In this document: positions 25,156 to 34,470 of the stretch, piece by piece
How positions within the stretch are numbered: position 1 is the stretch's first letter
Layout of the letters: the number at the start of each line of letters is the position of its first letter
From: an uncultured Corynebacterium sp.
GTDB taxonomy: Bacteria > Actinomycetota > Actinomycetes > Mycobacteriales > Mycobacteriaceae
DNA length: 64,000 bases
Assembly: GCF_946223165.1 (NCBI RefSeq)
Contig: NZ_CAMIBP010000002.1
Span: 62,001 to 126,000 of the forward strand
Direction: 5' to 3'
The notes under the pieces: model-generated
Database searches by the model: none
The model's input: only the letters and a program-made list of their open reading frames with translations
What the model was told of the DNA's origin: nothing
Position numbers and translations under genes: made by a program

Positions 25156-25905
25156 TTAGGCGTAGGGGCTTGACGCCATCTCCGTGCCGTCGGGCAGCTG
25201 CGAGATGTGGAAGTCGCTGAACAACACGGGGGCCTGGCCGCGCAGAATCTTGAGGCACTCGACGGCTACCGTGCGCATCTCTTCGTCCGCGTGCTCCGTG
25301 GCGTGGGCGCCGATAAAGCCGCGCCAGGCGCGGTAGTTGCCGGTGACCACAATGCGGGACTCGGTGGCATTGGGCAGGATCGCGCGGGCTGCCTGGCGTG
25401 CCTGCTTGAGCCGCAGCAGCGCGTTGGGTTCCTCATCCAGCTTTTCTTCGAGGGAGCGAAGCAGCTCGTCGTAGACAAAGCGGGACTCGTCGACGGCCTG
25501 GAGCATGAGCCGGGTGAGCTCCTCATCCTCGCGGATGAGCTTGGGCAGCACCACCTGCGGCTCCTCCGGGTGCACGAAGCGCTGGGAGAGCTGAGAGTAG
25601 GAGAAGTGGCGGTGGCGCACCAGCTCGTGGCTGGCCGCGCGCGAGATGCCGCGGATGTAGAGGGTGGCTACAGCGTGCTCGAGGAGCGCGTCGTGCCCCA
25701 CCTCGAGGATGTGGTGCAGGTAGGACTCGTTCGTCGCGGTGCGCGGGTTGGGCTTGTCAAAGGACTCGTAGCAGGCGCGGCCCGCGAATTCGACGAGGGC
25801 CTCGCCGTCCGTGGCGGCGGCATCGCGCTCCCAGTCGACGCCGGCCGGGGCGTGGAACTGCGTGGCCGCGATGAGCTGGATGTCCAGCTGGCTTTGTTGC
25901 GCCAT
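25156..25905 (-). CDS. thyX: FAD-dependent thymidylate synthase ThyX
   Basis: A 249-residue flavin-dependent enzyme that methylates dUMP to dTMP with methylenetetrahydrofolate and NADPH. The ThyX motif RHRxxSxxxxSQR is present at residues 97-109 ('RHRHFSYSQLSQR'). Length is normal for actinobacteria. It lies between dapB (four bases upstream) and dapA (86 bases downstream), a conserved corynebacterial order, so dapB-thyX form one transcript. Confidence 0.96.
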   Translation of the reverse strand: MAQQSQLDIQLIAATQFHAPAGVDWERDAAATDGEALVEFAGRACYESFDKPNPRTATNESYLHHILEVGHDALLEHAVATLYIRGISRAASHELVRHRHFSYSQLSQRFVHPEEPQVVLPKLIREDEELTRLMLQAVDESRFVYDELLRSLEEKLDEEPNALLRLKQARQAARAILPNATESRIVVTGNYRAWRGFIGAHATEHADEEMRTVAVECLKILRGQAPVLFSDFHISQLPDGTEMASSPYA

Positions 25906-25909
25906 CGGT

Positions 25910-26656
25910 CTAGAGCCCCAGGTAGGAGTCGAGGCCCACGGTCAGGCCGGGGTGCTCGGTGATCTGGCGCACGCCGACGAGCACGCCCGGGGTAAACGAG
26001 GAGCGATCGTAGGAATCCTGGCGGATGGTCAGGGACTGGCCCTGCGTGCCGAAGATGACCTCCTCGTGCGCGACCATGCCCTGCATGCGCACCGCGTGGA
26101 CGTGGACGCCGTCGACGTCGGCGCCGCGCGCGCCGTCGAGGGATTGCTCGGTCTTGTCCGGCATGGCGCCCAGGCCGGCCTCCTTGCGGGCGGCGGCGAT
26201 GCCCTGCGCGGTGTGCACGGCCGTGCCCGACGGCGCGTCCAGCTTGTTGGGGTGGTGCAGCTCCACGACCTCGGCGGTGTCGAAGAACTTGGCGGCCTGC
26301 TTGGCGAAGACCATGGTGAGCACCGCGGAGATGGCGAAGTTCGGGGCAATGAGCACGTGGCCCGCACCCTCGGCCTGGGTCCACTGCTCCACCTGAGCCA
26401 GCCGCTCGGCATCAAAGCCGGTGGTGCCCACCACGCAGTGGATGCCGTGGGAGACGCAGAACTCCAGGTTGTCCATGACCACGCCCGGCTGCGTGAAATC
26501 CACGATGACCTCCGCGCCGTTATCCACCAGCGTCTGCAGCGGGGTCTCGCGGTTGATTTCCGCCACGAGCTCCATATCGTCCGCGGCGTTGACGCCCTCC
26601 ACAATGGCCTGTCCCACGCGTCCCTTGGCGCCCAGCACGCCGACCTTGATGGTCAT
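25910..26656 (-). CDS. dapB: 4-hydroxy-tetrahydrodipicolinate reductase DapB
   Basis: A 248-residue NAD(P)H-dependent reductase, second enzyme of the lysine/DAP branch. The nucleotide motif 'GVLGAKGRVGQ' is at residues 6-16, and the catalytic/substrate region 'ELHHPNKLDAPSGTA' near 130-145 contains the HHxxKxDxPSGTA signature. The ATG at 26656 has an AAAGAGGA site and a TATAAG -10 about 35 bases upstream; the frame reaches further upstream without homology. Four bases separate it from thyX. Confidence 0.96.
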   Translation of the reverse strand: MTIKVGVLGAKGRVGQAIVEGVNAADDMELVAEINRETPLQTLVDNGAEVIVDFTQPGVVMDNLEFCVSHGIHCVVGTTGFDAERLAQVEQWTQAEGAGHVLIAPNFAISAVLTMVFAKQAAKFFDTAEVVELHHPNKLDAPSGTAVHTAQGIAAARKEAGLGAMPDKTEQSLDGARGADVDGVHVHAVRMQGMVAHEEVIFGTQGQSLTIRQDSYDRSSFTPGVLVGVRQITEHPGLTVGLDSYLGL

Positions 26657-26805
26657 GAAAGTCCTCTTTCTCTCGGCAGTCCTTATAAAGGCGCAGCTTC
26701 CTGCACCAAACTCCGCCAAGTCTACCGCCGCACCTGCAGCGCTTGGGCGTACCGCCCCGGCCGCGTGCGCCGCTCCCCTTGCGGTCCCGCGCTGCGCTGG
26801 TCCCC

Positions 26806-27195
26806 ATGAAGATCTATATTTCCTCCGTCCTCGTCGATGACGTCGCCCGCGCCTACGATTTTTATGTAGGAACGCTGGGTTTTGAGGTCCGCGACGACGT
26901 CACCGCCGGTGACTACCGTTGGCTCACCGTCTGCAACCCGGGCGACCGGGACGGTGCGCAACTTCTGCTGGAGCCCAAGGGCCACCCTGCCGCAGGACCC
27001 TCTACCGAGGCGCTGAAAAACGACGGAATCCCCCTGACCCAGTTCCTCTCCGACGACGTCGCCGCCGAGTACGAAAAACTTCAGGCCAAGGGGGTTCGTT
27101 TCACGCTCGAGCCCACCGACGTCGGGCCCTCCATCATCGCCATCTTTGACGACACGGTAGGCAACCTCATCCAGTTGGTGCAGCTCAAGCGCTAA
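26806..27195 (+). CDS. VOC-family (glyoxalase/bleomycin-resistance fold) protein
   Basis: A 129-residue single-domain vicinal-oxygen-chelate protein. 'ISSVLVDDVARAYDFYVGTLGFEVRDDV' at the N-terminus and 'GVRFTLEPTDVGPSIIAIFDDTVGNLIQLVQ' at the C-terminus are the two beta-alpha-beta-beta modules. The final module has Gly-Asn-x-Ile, as in glyoxalase-like proteins, but the metal ligands cannot be assigned safely and no substrate is proposed. The stop codon overlaps that of the decayed vapC gene on the other strand. Confidence 0.8.
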   Translation: MKIYISSVLVDDVARAYDFYVGTLGFEVRDDVTAGDYRWLTVCNPGDRDGAQLLLEPKGHPAAGPSTEALKNDGIPLTQFLSDDVAAEYEKLQAKGVRFTLEPTDVGPSIIAIFDDTVGNLIQLVQLKR

Positions 27196-27534
27196 GAGTT
27201 GAGAGACCAAGGGTTGACAACTTCGAGTCCCGGAAAGTCAAAATCCTTTATATTCCTGGTCACCATGCAGAGATCATGCCGGAGCGCTGTAGCAGCAAGG
27301 AACAAGTCGACACATGGCCGCGGCTTAGGATAGTTGAGTTGCGCAGGGCACGCTGTTTGGCGTCGCGACCGTGGAGCCGTTCACTACCTGCTCGAATTTT
27401 CGCAAACACTGAACGAGGAAGTATACGTCTGCACGGCAGCCGTCTTGTCGGCCCATGCTACGAACACCCGGGTTTATTGTGCACGGGCCTTTTCGCATTT
27501 CGCTCAGGATGTTTGTATCTACGAGAAAACTCAC
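27192..27534 (-). pseudogene. Decayed VapC-type PIN-domain toxin gene
   Basis: The GTG at 27534 opens a classic PIN start, 'MSFLVDTNILSEMRKGP', containing the first catalytic Asp. The frame then drifts, stops at about 27325, and the family C-terminus reappears in another frame: 'DLFLAATALRHDLCMVTRNIKDF...LEVVNPW' ending in TAG at 27192. The N-terminal acidic residue and the C-terminal 'TRNxKDF' Asp are both recognisable, so a VapC ribonuclease is the ancestor. Missing middle sequence and frameshifts make it inactive. Its start overlaps the stop of the antitoxin remnant by the usual four bases. Confidence 0.8.
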
Positions 27535-27717
27535 AGATCCACTTCCCGCTGCTCATAGCCACGAGCCGGCAACAGGATATCAACGTCATCGCAAGACTCA
27601 TCCGGTGACGACAATGCTTCACACAGTGAAATGCCCCCCCCAGATTACGAGCCCTGTGGGCAGTAACGTCCTCATGTAGTGGAGCAAGCACGAGATCTGG
27701 TCCATGTTCGCCCCGAA
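27531..27717 (-). pseudogene. Remnant of the cognate VapB/Phd-type antitoxin gene
   Basis: Directly upstream of the vapC remnant, one frame reads 'CEALSSPDESCDDVDILLPARGYEQREVDL' (split here by an eight-base C run further up) and ends in TGA overlapping the toxin GTG. Such an Asp-rich, Arg-Glu-Val-Asp-Leu tail is typical of antitoxins preceding VapC. The preceding codons lie in a different frame, with the shift near the eight-C tract at 27634-27641. No intact DNA-binding N-terminus was found before the putA terminator. Confidence 0.5.
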
Positions 27718-27725
27718 CATAGACA

Positions 27726-27760
27726 AAGGTGCATGACCGACGTTTTCGGTCATGCACCTT
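27726..27760 (-). terminator. Terminator of putA
   Basis: AAGGTGCATGACCGA (27726-27740) and TCGGTCATGCACCTT (27746-27760) form a perfect 15-bp stem with a five-base loop, 54 bases after the putA stop, followed on the minus strand by TTGTC. Confidence 0.75.
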
Positions 27761-27813
27761 GTAGACCTCTAGTGGTCGCGCCTGAGCCCGCACAACGGCA
27801 GGCTATCCCTTTC

Positions 27814-30800
27814 CTAGCGGGCGATGCCCGCCACGGAGCGCACGATGCCGAAGCGGTGCATGGTCACGGACACGGCCTGCTCGAGCAGGAACGGCAGCAG
27901 CTCGCGGCGGCCATCGGCCAGCACCGGCTGGTCGAGGACCACAGAGTTGGAGCGTACCGCGGCCTCGCGGACGCCGTCCTCGACCGCGCCTAGGGTGCGC
28001 ACGCGCGCCGACTCCGCTCCGGAGACCTCGGCGGCAAACGCCGGAGCTTCCTTGATGGTCACGAGGCCGCGCAGGCCGGAGACCTGGGAGGCCAGAGCAG
28101 CCGGGGCAGAGAACTCCGTGACCGTGCCGGTGAGCAGCGCGGCCAGCTCGAGGCGCACGACGTCGCGCAGCGCGAAGCCCTCGCCCAGGCGCACGCGCAG
28201 CTTCTCCAGCAGCGGGCGGTAGCGGAAGATGTTCGCCTCGGACACCAGGCCCGTGCGGTCGTGCTCGCGTCCGAACTCCTCCTGCCATGCCAGCTGATCG
28301 AGTTCGGCGGCGCGCCACAGCCAGTCGATATCCTCCTGGGACAGGTGCAGCTGCTCGGCGCGCTCGCGCAGCGCGGCCGCCACGTGGAGCTGGACATCGA
28401 CGTCCTGCGGACGCAGATCGCCGTCAGCCCACGTACCCATCTGAGCCACGTAGTTCGGGCCGCCCGCCTTGGCGCCCGGGCCCATGACGGACTTCTTCCA
28501 GCCGCCGAAAGACTGGCGCTGGACGATGGCGCCGGTGATGCCGCGATTAACGTAAGCGTTGCCCACCTCCACGTTGTCCATCCAGTACTTGAGCTCGTCA
28601 TCGTCAAGCGAGTGGATGCCGCCGGTCAGGCCGTAGCCGGTGGAGTTCTGCCAGGCCACGGCCTCTTCCAGCGTCTTTGCGTGCATAATGCCCAGCACCG
28701 GGCCGAAGCACTCGTTGAGGTGGTACCAGGACCCCGGCTTGACGTTGTCGCGGATGCCCGGAGACCACAGGGTGCCCTCCTCGTTGAGCTTTTCCGGCTT
28801 GAGCAGCCAGGTCTCCCCCGGCTCCAGCTGGGTCAGTCCTCGCAGGAGCTTCTCGCCGGGGGCTTCGGTCAGGCCGTTCATCGTCGTGGTGATGTCGAAC
28901 CCCGGGCCCACCTTGAGGGTGGTGACGGCATCGAGCAGCTGGTTGCGCAGGCGGTCGGACTCGCCGGCGGCGCCGACGAAAATGACCAGGGAGGCCGCGG
29001 AGCACTTCTGGCCGGAATGGCCGAATGCGGAGTTGTACAGGTCCGCGATGGCCAGGTCCGGGTCGGCCGCCGGGGTGATGATGAGTGCGTTCTTGCCGGA
29101 GGTCTCCGCCATGATGTTCATCTCCGGGCGCCAGGAGCGGAAGAGCTGGCCGGTCTCCGAGGCGCCGGTGAGGATGACGGCGTCGACGTCCGCATGGGAA
29201 ATGATCTCCTTGCCGGCCTCTGCCTCGTCGGTGAAGACCAGCTGCACGAGGTTGCGGTCCAGGCCATGGGCGTCCAGGGCCGCGTGGATGCACTCCACGA
29301 GGATCTTCGCGCAGTGGACCACCTGCGGAGCCGGCTTGATGATGACGGCGGAGCCGGCGCCCAGGGCGCTGACGATGCCGCCGGTGGGGATGGCCACCGG
29401 GAAGTTCCACGGCGGGGTGACCACAGTGACCTGGTTCGGAGTGAACAGGGAGCGGGACTCGTCGAGCAGACGGGCCGAGTGCGCGTAGTAGGTGCAGAAG
29501 TCGATGGCCTCGGAGACCTCCGGGTCCGTCTGGGAGACGGTCTTGTTGGCCTCGTAGGCGGCGACGTTGATGAGGCGATCGCGGTTGTCCGCGATTGTGT
29601 CGGCGATGGTCTCCAGCACCGCGGCGCGCTCGGCGCCGGTCTTAGCGCCCCACTCGCCCGCCAGGGCCTTGGCGGTGGCGACGGCCGCGGCGGAAGTAGC
29701 CGGATCGGTGACCGTGGCAACGCCGTGGTCGCCTGGCGCGTGTGCCAGGAGCTCGAGTGCCCAGTCGCGGTTAGCCTCGAGCACTGGGTCCGTGTCCGGC
29801 TCGTTGGTAAAGCGTCCGCCGCGGGCAGCCTGGCGGCCCTGGGACTTGGCTTTCTCCTCGATGCGGTTCTGGCCGCGCTTGGCGCCGGCAAAGGTCTCCC
29901 AGCGCTGCGCGACCGCGCGGCGGTACACCTTCTCCTGCTGCTCGATGGGCGTGAGATGAATGTCCTCGGCCAGGCTGTTCGGGTTGATGGATTCGTCGTC
30001 CTCCGGGGCAAAGAGGGCGTAGAGGAAGTTCTCCGCGGCGGAGTTCTCCTCCAGGCGGCGGACGAGGTAGGACACGGCGACGTCGAAGTCGTCCGCGTGG
30101 ACCACCGGAGTGTAGAGGATCTGGCGTCCCTCGAATGCCTCGCGCACGGCGGTCTGCTGCGCCGGCGACATGCCCTGGAGCATCTCCGAGTCCAGCATGC
30201 GTAGCACGCCGCGGCGGGTGGCCAGCTCGTAAGCGGTGGCGGCGGTAAATAGGTTGTGGGTGGCGATGCCGATGCGCACGCTGTCCGCAAACTCCGGGCG
30301 AATGATGTAATCCAGCAGGCGGTAGTAGTTGGCGTCCACGTGCTGCTTGTCGGTGTAGGTGGCAATCGGCCACCCGTGGCTCTCCCCTTGGACGGTCTCC
30401 ATGGACAGGTTGGCGCCCTTGACGATGCGGATCTTGATCTTGGCGCCGCCGGCGGCCACGCGCTGCTGGCCGAACTCCGCCAGCTCCCGCAGGGCGTCGA
30501 AGGTATCCGGCAGGTAGGCCTGCAAGACGATGCCGCCTTCGTAGTGGAAAAACTCGTCCTCGCTGAGCAGCTCCTTGAACAGGCGAATCGTCAGGTCGAG
30601 ATCGTGGTACTCCTCCATGTCCAGGTTGATGAAGACATCCTTGCGGTTGGCCGCCTCATACAGAGGGCGCAGGCGCTCCTTGAGTCGGGCGATGGATCCG
30701 TCATGATCCCAGTGGTTGATCTGCGCCACCATGGAAGACGCCTTGACGGACACATACGTCACGCGTGGGTTGTTGATGAGGTCGAGGGTGCGCTCAGCGC

Positions 30801-31299
30801 GGGACGTGGCTTCCTTATCGCCCAGCACGGCCTCGCCCAGCAGGTTGAGGTTGAGCTGTTCGCCGGACTCGGCCGCCTTGTCCAGCATCGCGTTGAGCGC
30901 ATCAGACTCCGCGTCGAGCACGAGGTGGCCGACCATCTGACGCATGCGGGCGCGTGCCAGCGGCATGACTAGGTTCGGCAGAATCGGCCCGAAAAAGCCG
31001 CCCATGCCCACCAGGGTGTTATTGATAAGCCCCAGGAACGAGGAGTCGAACTTTCGGGTGACGTGTTGGAGGGCGCTGGCCGCCACCGCGTTGTCCTCCG
31101 GCCGCATGACGCGGTCAACGAAGTCCATGGTGAAGTTGACGCCTTGCTCGTCCCGCAAGATGCTGGCGAGCTGCTCGGTTCCCTTGTCCTTCTCCCCATC
31201 GCTGGAAGCGAGCCACCCGTAGGCACGGGTGACTGCGGCCTCGACGATCGAGTCCATGTCGTCGGATTCGGGGAGACGGGTGTATGCGGGAGTGCTCAT
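27814..31299 (-). CDS. putA: Bifunctional proline dehydrogenase / delta-1-pyrroline-5-carboxylate dehydrogenase
   Basis: A 1,161-residue enzyme that oxidises proline to glutamate in two steps. The FAD-dependent proline dehydrogenase barrel spans about residues 130-460, with 'YVSVKASSM' and the 'RLLDYIIRPEFADSVRIGIATHN' region. The aldehyde dehydrogenase domain runs from about 530 to 1000, with the catalytic cysteine in 'GHSGQKCSAASLV' near 765 and the general-base Glu earlier. There is no N-terminal ribbon-helix-helix domain, so unlike the enterobacterial form it should not be its own repressor. It ends before a clear hairpin terminator. Confidence 0.96.
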   Translation of the reverse strand: MSTPAYTRLPESDDMDSIVEAAVTRAYGWLASSDGEKDKGTEQLASILRDEQGVNFTMDFVDRVMRPEDNAVAASALQHVTRKFDSSFLGLINNTLVGMGGFFGPILPNLVMPLARARMRQMVGHLVLDAESDALNAMLDKAAESGEQLNLNLLGEAVLGDKEATSRAERTLDLINNPRVTYVSVKASSMVAQINHWDHDGSIARLKERLRPLYEAANRKDVFINLDMEEYHDLDLTIRLFKELLSEDEFFHYEGGIVLQAYLPDTFDALRELAEFGQQRVAAGGAKIKIRIVKGANLSMETVQGESHGWPIATYTDKQHVDANYYRLLDYIIRPEFADSVRIGIATHNLFTAATAYELATRRGVLRMLDSEMLQGMSPAQQTAVREAFEGRQILYTPVVHADDFDVAVSYLVRRLEENSAAENFLYALFAPEDDESINPNSLAEDIHLTPIEQQEKVYRRAVAQRWETFAGAKRGQNRIEEKAKSQGRQAARGGRFTNEPDTDPVLEANRDWALELLAHAPGDHGVATVTDPATSAAAVATAKALAGEWGAKTGAERAAVLETIADTIADNRDRLINVAAYEANKTVSQTDPEVSEAIDFCTYYAHSARLLDESRSLFTPNQVTVVTPPWNFPVAIPTGGIVSALGAGSAVIIKPAPQVVHCAKILVECIHAALDAHGLDRNLVQLVFTDEAEAGKEIISHADVDAVILTGASETGQLFRSWRPEMNIMAETSGKNALIITPAADPDLAIADLYNSAFGHSGQKCSAASLVIFVGAAGESDRLRNQLLDAVTTLKVGPGFDITTTMNGLTEAPGEKLLRGLTQLEPGETWLLKPEKLNEEGTLWSPGIRDNVKPGSWYHLNECFGPVLGIMHAKTLEEAVAWQNSTGYGLTGGIHSLDDDELKYWMDNVEVGNAYVNRGITGAIVQRQSFGGWKKSVMGPGAKAGGPNYVAQMGTWADGDLRPQDVDVQLHVAAALRERAEQLHLSQEDIDWLWRAAELDQLAWQEEFGREHDRTGLVSEANIFRYRPLLEKLRVRLGEGFALRDVVRLELAALLTGTVTEFSAPAALASQVSGLRGLVTIKEAPAFAAEVSGAESARVRTLGAVEDGVREAAVRSNSVVLDQPVLADGRRELLPFLLEQAVSVTMHRFGIVRSVAGIAR

Positions 31300-31986
31300 G
31301 GTGAGTACGTGTACCTTTCAGTGAAAAGCCACAGGTCCCTGGATTGTGGCGGCGCGCATCGCCGCTACTTGGGGTGTAGGAGTGCAGGGAAAGAGTGCTT
31401 CCGACGCGTCTCACGGCTGGCATGTCGCAGACGTGTGGCCCGGGGCTTTGGGTGAATGTCATGAAAGACTGCGGACCCTGTAGTCCGCCAGCCTGGAATA
31501 CACTTCTCAGGGCCTCACGGGTGCGTGCGCCCTAGTAGGTACGTGGGTTGCTGGATGCTCGCTTACACGACTAAGCGACGTGGACCTGAACGGGTGGGCG
31601 ATCGCCGGTGCGGCGCGTGCGCGTGAACTCAGCGTTCATGGCGTCCACCTTCCAGTTGTTTACGTGCCCGCGGGCGTGCGGAGCGTCATCAGCAGGGTGC
31701 GAGCTAACGCTGGCCACCGGCACGGCCGGGGCGTGCGCGCACGCGACACTCCCGCGCCGCCGCCGCGCAAAAGTTAAGCGGCTAACAACGCGTAAAAGAT
31801 GTGGCGCAACTCGCTACAGAGAGAATAGACAACAATTGCGGTCCCCTCAATCGTTTTGCAGATCGTGTGCGCTGGGTCTACCCCCGGGGGTCAAGCCGCA
31901 CAACGCCACAAGGGGCGCACCCCCACGCGACGGTGGGAGGTGCGCCCCTTGTGTGCCTTATGAGCTTTACATGCTGGGCTTAAAAC
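31300..31986. other. Intergenic region between putA and pnp
   Basis: A 687-base gap between the start of putA and the end of pnp, both on the minus strand. Next to putA it should hold the putA promoter and leader; the imperfect repeat CTTTCAGTGAAAG lies 15-30 bases before the ATG and a small hairpin GCGGAC/GTCCGC is at 31471-31488. The pnp terminator is at 31907-31953. Between about 31500 and 31850 I see GC-rich, non-coding sequence; short open frames there have no recognisable domain or translation signal. Confidence 0.5.
31907..31953 (-). terminator. Terminator of pnp
   Basis: CACAAGGGGCGCACC (31907-31921) and GGTGCGCCCCTTGTG (31939-31953) form a perfect 15-bp stem, extended inward by CCCAC/GTGGG. 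It lies about 35 bases after the pnp stop. Confidence 0.8.
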
Positions 31987-34260
31987 CTAGTCCTGAACCG
32001 GGACCAGGGAGATCTTGCCGCGGTTGTCGATATCCGCGATCTCGACCTGGATCTTGTCGCCGACGTTGACGACATCCTCGACCTTCTCGATGCGCTCGTC
32101 GCCGCCGAGCTTCGAGATGTGGATGAGCCCGTCGCGGCCCGGGGTCAGGGAGACAAACGCGCCGAAGGCGACGGTCTTGACCACGGTGCCGAGGAAGCGC
32201 TCGCCCACCTTCGGCAGCTGCGGATTGGCGATGCCGTTGATGCGCTCAATCGCGGCATCGGCAGCCTCGCCCGTAGCGGCGGACACGTAGACGGTGCCGT
32301 CTTCCTCGATGGAGACATCAGCGCCGGTCTCCTCGGTGATCTGATTGATGGTCTTGCCCTTCGGGCCGATGAGCTCGCCGATCTTGCTCACCGGAATGGA
32401 CACGGAGGTGATCTTCGGGGCCAGCGGGGACATCTCGTCCGGGCCCTCGATGACCTCAGCCATGGTCTCGAGGATGGCGGAGCGGGCGTCGCGCGCCTGC
32501 TCCAGGGCGTCGGCCAGCACCGTGGACGGGATGCCATCGAGCTTGGTGTCAAGCTGCAGCGCGGTGATGTACTCGCTGGTGCCAGCGACCTTGAAGTCCA
32601 TGTCGCCAAAGGCGTCCTCGGCGCCGAGGATGTCGGTCAGGGCGACGAAAGTCTCCTTGCCGTCTACCTCACCGGAGACCAGACCCATGGCGATGCCGGC
32701 CACCGGGGCCTTGAGCGGAACACCCGCGTTGTACAGGGACAGCGTGGAGGCACACACGGAGCCCATGGAGGTCGATCCGTTGGACCCCAGGGCCTCAGAA
32801 ACCTGGCGGATGGCGTACGGGAACTCCTCGCGGGACGGGATGACCGGCAGAAGGGCGCGCTCAGCCAGTGCGCCGTGGCCGATCTCGCGGCGCTTCGGCG
32901 AGCCGACGCGGCCAGTCTCACCGGTGGAGTACGGCGGGAAGTTGTAGTGGTGCATGTAGCGCTTGGACTCCACCGGGGTCAAGGAGTCGATCTGCTGCTC
33001 CATCTTGAGCATGTCGAGGGTGGTCACGCCCAGGACCTGGGTCTCGCCACGCTCGAAGAGCGAGGAGCCATGCGCGCGCGGGATGAGGTCCACCTCGACG
33101 CCCAGGTCACGAATGTCGGTGACGCCGCGGCCGTCGATGCGGAAGCCCTCGGTGAGGATCTTGGTGCGCACGATCTGCTTCATGACGGCGTTGTAGGCGG
33201 CGCGGATCTGCTTGGCGGCGTCGGCAAGCGATGCCGCATCATCGTCATCCTCGGCCAAGTCCTCGACCAGGTCGGCCTCGATCTCCTCCATGTACGCGTT
33301 CGTGGCGTCGTCGCGCTCCTGCTTGCCCTTGATGGTGAGCAGCTTGGCCAGCTTCTTGGAGACCTTCTTCTCCACCTCAGCAAAGACCTCATCGGTGTAC
33401 GGCGGGAAGAGCGGGAACTCCTGGGTCTCCTTCGCGGCGCGCTCCGCTAGGCCCGCCTGGGCCTCGCACAGGACGCGGATGAACGGCTTGGCGGCCTCCA
33501 GGCCCTCGGCCACGGTCTTCTCCTGCGGAGCCGGGGCGCCTTCCTTGATGCGCTCAGTCACGTTCGAACCGGCACCGGCCTCCACCATCATGATGGCCAC
33601 GTCGGACTCCGTGGAACGGCCCTTGCGGCGCTCCACGATGCGGCCGGCGACGACCATCTCGAACAGCGCGCGCTCGTGCTGCTCAGCATTCGGGAAGGCC
33701 ACCCACTGGCCCTCCGGGTGCTTGTCATCGGCGATGAGGGCAACGCGCACGCCGCCGACGGCGCCGGAGACCGGCAGGCCGGACAGCTGGGTGGCTGCGG
33801 AGGCGCCGTTGATGGCGACAACGTCGTAGAACTCCTCTGGGTCCATGGACAGGACCGTGACAACAACCTGGACCTCATTGCGCAGACCCTTGACGAAGGT
33901 GGGGCGCAGCGGGCGGTCAATGAGGCGGCAGGCCAGGATGGCCTCGGTGGAGGGGCGGCCCTCGCGACGGAAGAAGGAGCCCGGGATCTTGCCCGCGGCA
34001 TACATGCGCTCTTCCACGTCAACGGTCAGCGGGAAGAAGTCGAAGCCCTCGCGCGGCTGGTTGGAGGCGGTGGTGGTGGCCAGCAGCATGGTGTCATCAT
34101 CCAGGTAGGTGGTGACGGAACCGCCTGCCTGGCGGGCCAGCTGGCCGGTCTCGAAGCGGATGGTGCGGGTGCCGAAATCACCATTGTCGATAATGGCAAC
34201 GGCTTCAGTGGTGCCATACTCCTCATCAACGTGGAATTCAACAGAGTGCGCAGCGCTCAT
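31987..34260 (-). CDS. pnp: Polyribonucleotide nucleotidyltransferase (PNPase)
   Basis: A 757-residue phosphorolytic 3'-5' exoribonuclease. Two RNase PH-like domains are visible (about residues 15-230 and 365-590), with 'GETQVLGVTTL' and 'DILGAEDAFGDMDFKVAGT' in the active second copy. A KH domain (about 620-680, 'IGELIGPKGKTINQITEETG' region) and a C-terminal S1 domain follow. The actinobacterial form may also make guanosine tetraphosphate (GpsI). It lies downstream of rpsO as in most bacteria, with a terminator hairpin between. Confidence 0.97.
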   Translation of the reverse strand: MSAAHSVEFHVDEEYGTTEAVAIIDNGDFGTRTIRFETGQLARQAGGSVTTYLDDDTMLLATTTASNQPREGFDFFPLTVDVEERMYAAGKIPGSFFRREGRPSTEAILACRLIDRPLRPTFVKGLRNEVQVVVTVLSMDPEEFYDVVAINGASAATQLSGLPVSGAVGGVRVALIADDKHPEGQWVAFPNAEQHERALFEMVVAGRIVERRKGRSTESDVAIMMVEAGAGSNVTERIKEGAPAPQEKTVAEGLEAAKPFIRVLCEAQAGLAERAAKETQEFPLFPPYTDEVFAEVEKKVSKKLAKLLTIKGKQERDDATNAYMEEIEADLVEDLAEDDDDAASLADAAKQIRAAYNAVMKQIVRTKILTEGFRIDGRGVTDIRDLGVEVDLIPRAHGSSLFERGETQVLGVTTLDMLKMEQQIDSLTPVESKRYMHHYNFPPYSTGETGRVGSPKRREIGHGALAERALLPVIPSREEFPYAIRQVSEALGSNGSTSMGSVCASTLSLYNAGVPLKAPVAGIAMGLVSGEVDGKETFVALTDILGAEDAFGDMDFKVAGTSEYITALQLDTKLDGIPSTVLADALEQARDARSAILETMAEVIEGPDEMSPLAPKITSVSIPVSKIGELIGPKGKTINQITEETGADVSIEEDGTVYVSAATGEAADAAIERINGIANPQLPKVGERFLGTVVKTVAFGAFVSLTPGRDGLIHISKLGGDERIEKVEDVVNVGDKIQVEIADIDNRGKISLVPVQD

Positions 34261-34375
34261 GAAAAAGTGTTCTCCTTACACAGTCCGGCGATCATCGGTG
34301 CCGCCGGGATAAAAGTTGGATTGTTACAACGAGAGACGATCCTAGCAGGCTTTATGCATAAAGAGCCAGAAAAAC

Positions 34376-34416
34376 GACGGCAGCACCCGGCGAATATTCG
34401 CACAGGTGCTGCCGTC
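34376..34416 (-). terminator. Intrinsic terminator of rpsO
   Basis: GACGGCAGCACC (34376-34387) and GGTGCTGCCGTC (34405-34416) form a perfect 12-bp stem, followed on the minus strand by CGTTTTTC. Located 55 bases after the rpsO stop, it should limit read-through into pnp. Confidence 0.85.
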
Positions 34417-34470
34417 ATGAGCGCCTCATCCACTACGCTGGGCAGGTGGGCTAGGCGCGCCGCAGGTGTC

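Noticed and set aside
28261..30204. Open frame of about 647 codons opposite putA
   Set aside because: Antisense shadow of putA; no ribosome binding site or recognisable domain.
31580..32069. Short plus-strand open frames in the putA-pnp gap
   Set aside because: No start signal, no homology by eye, and the 3' part overlaps the pnp terminator and pnp.
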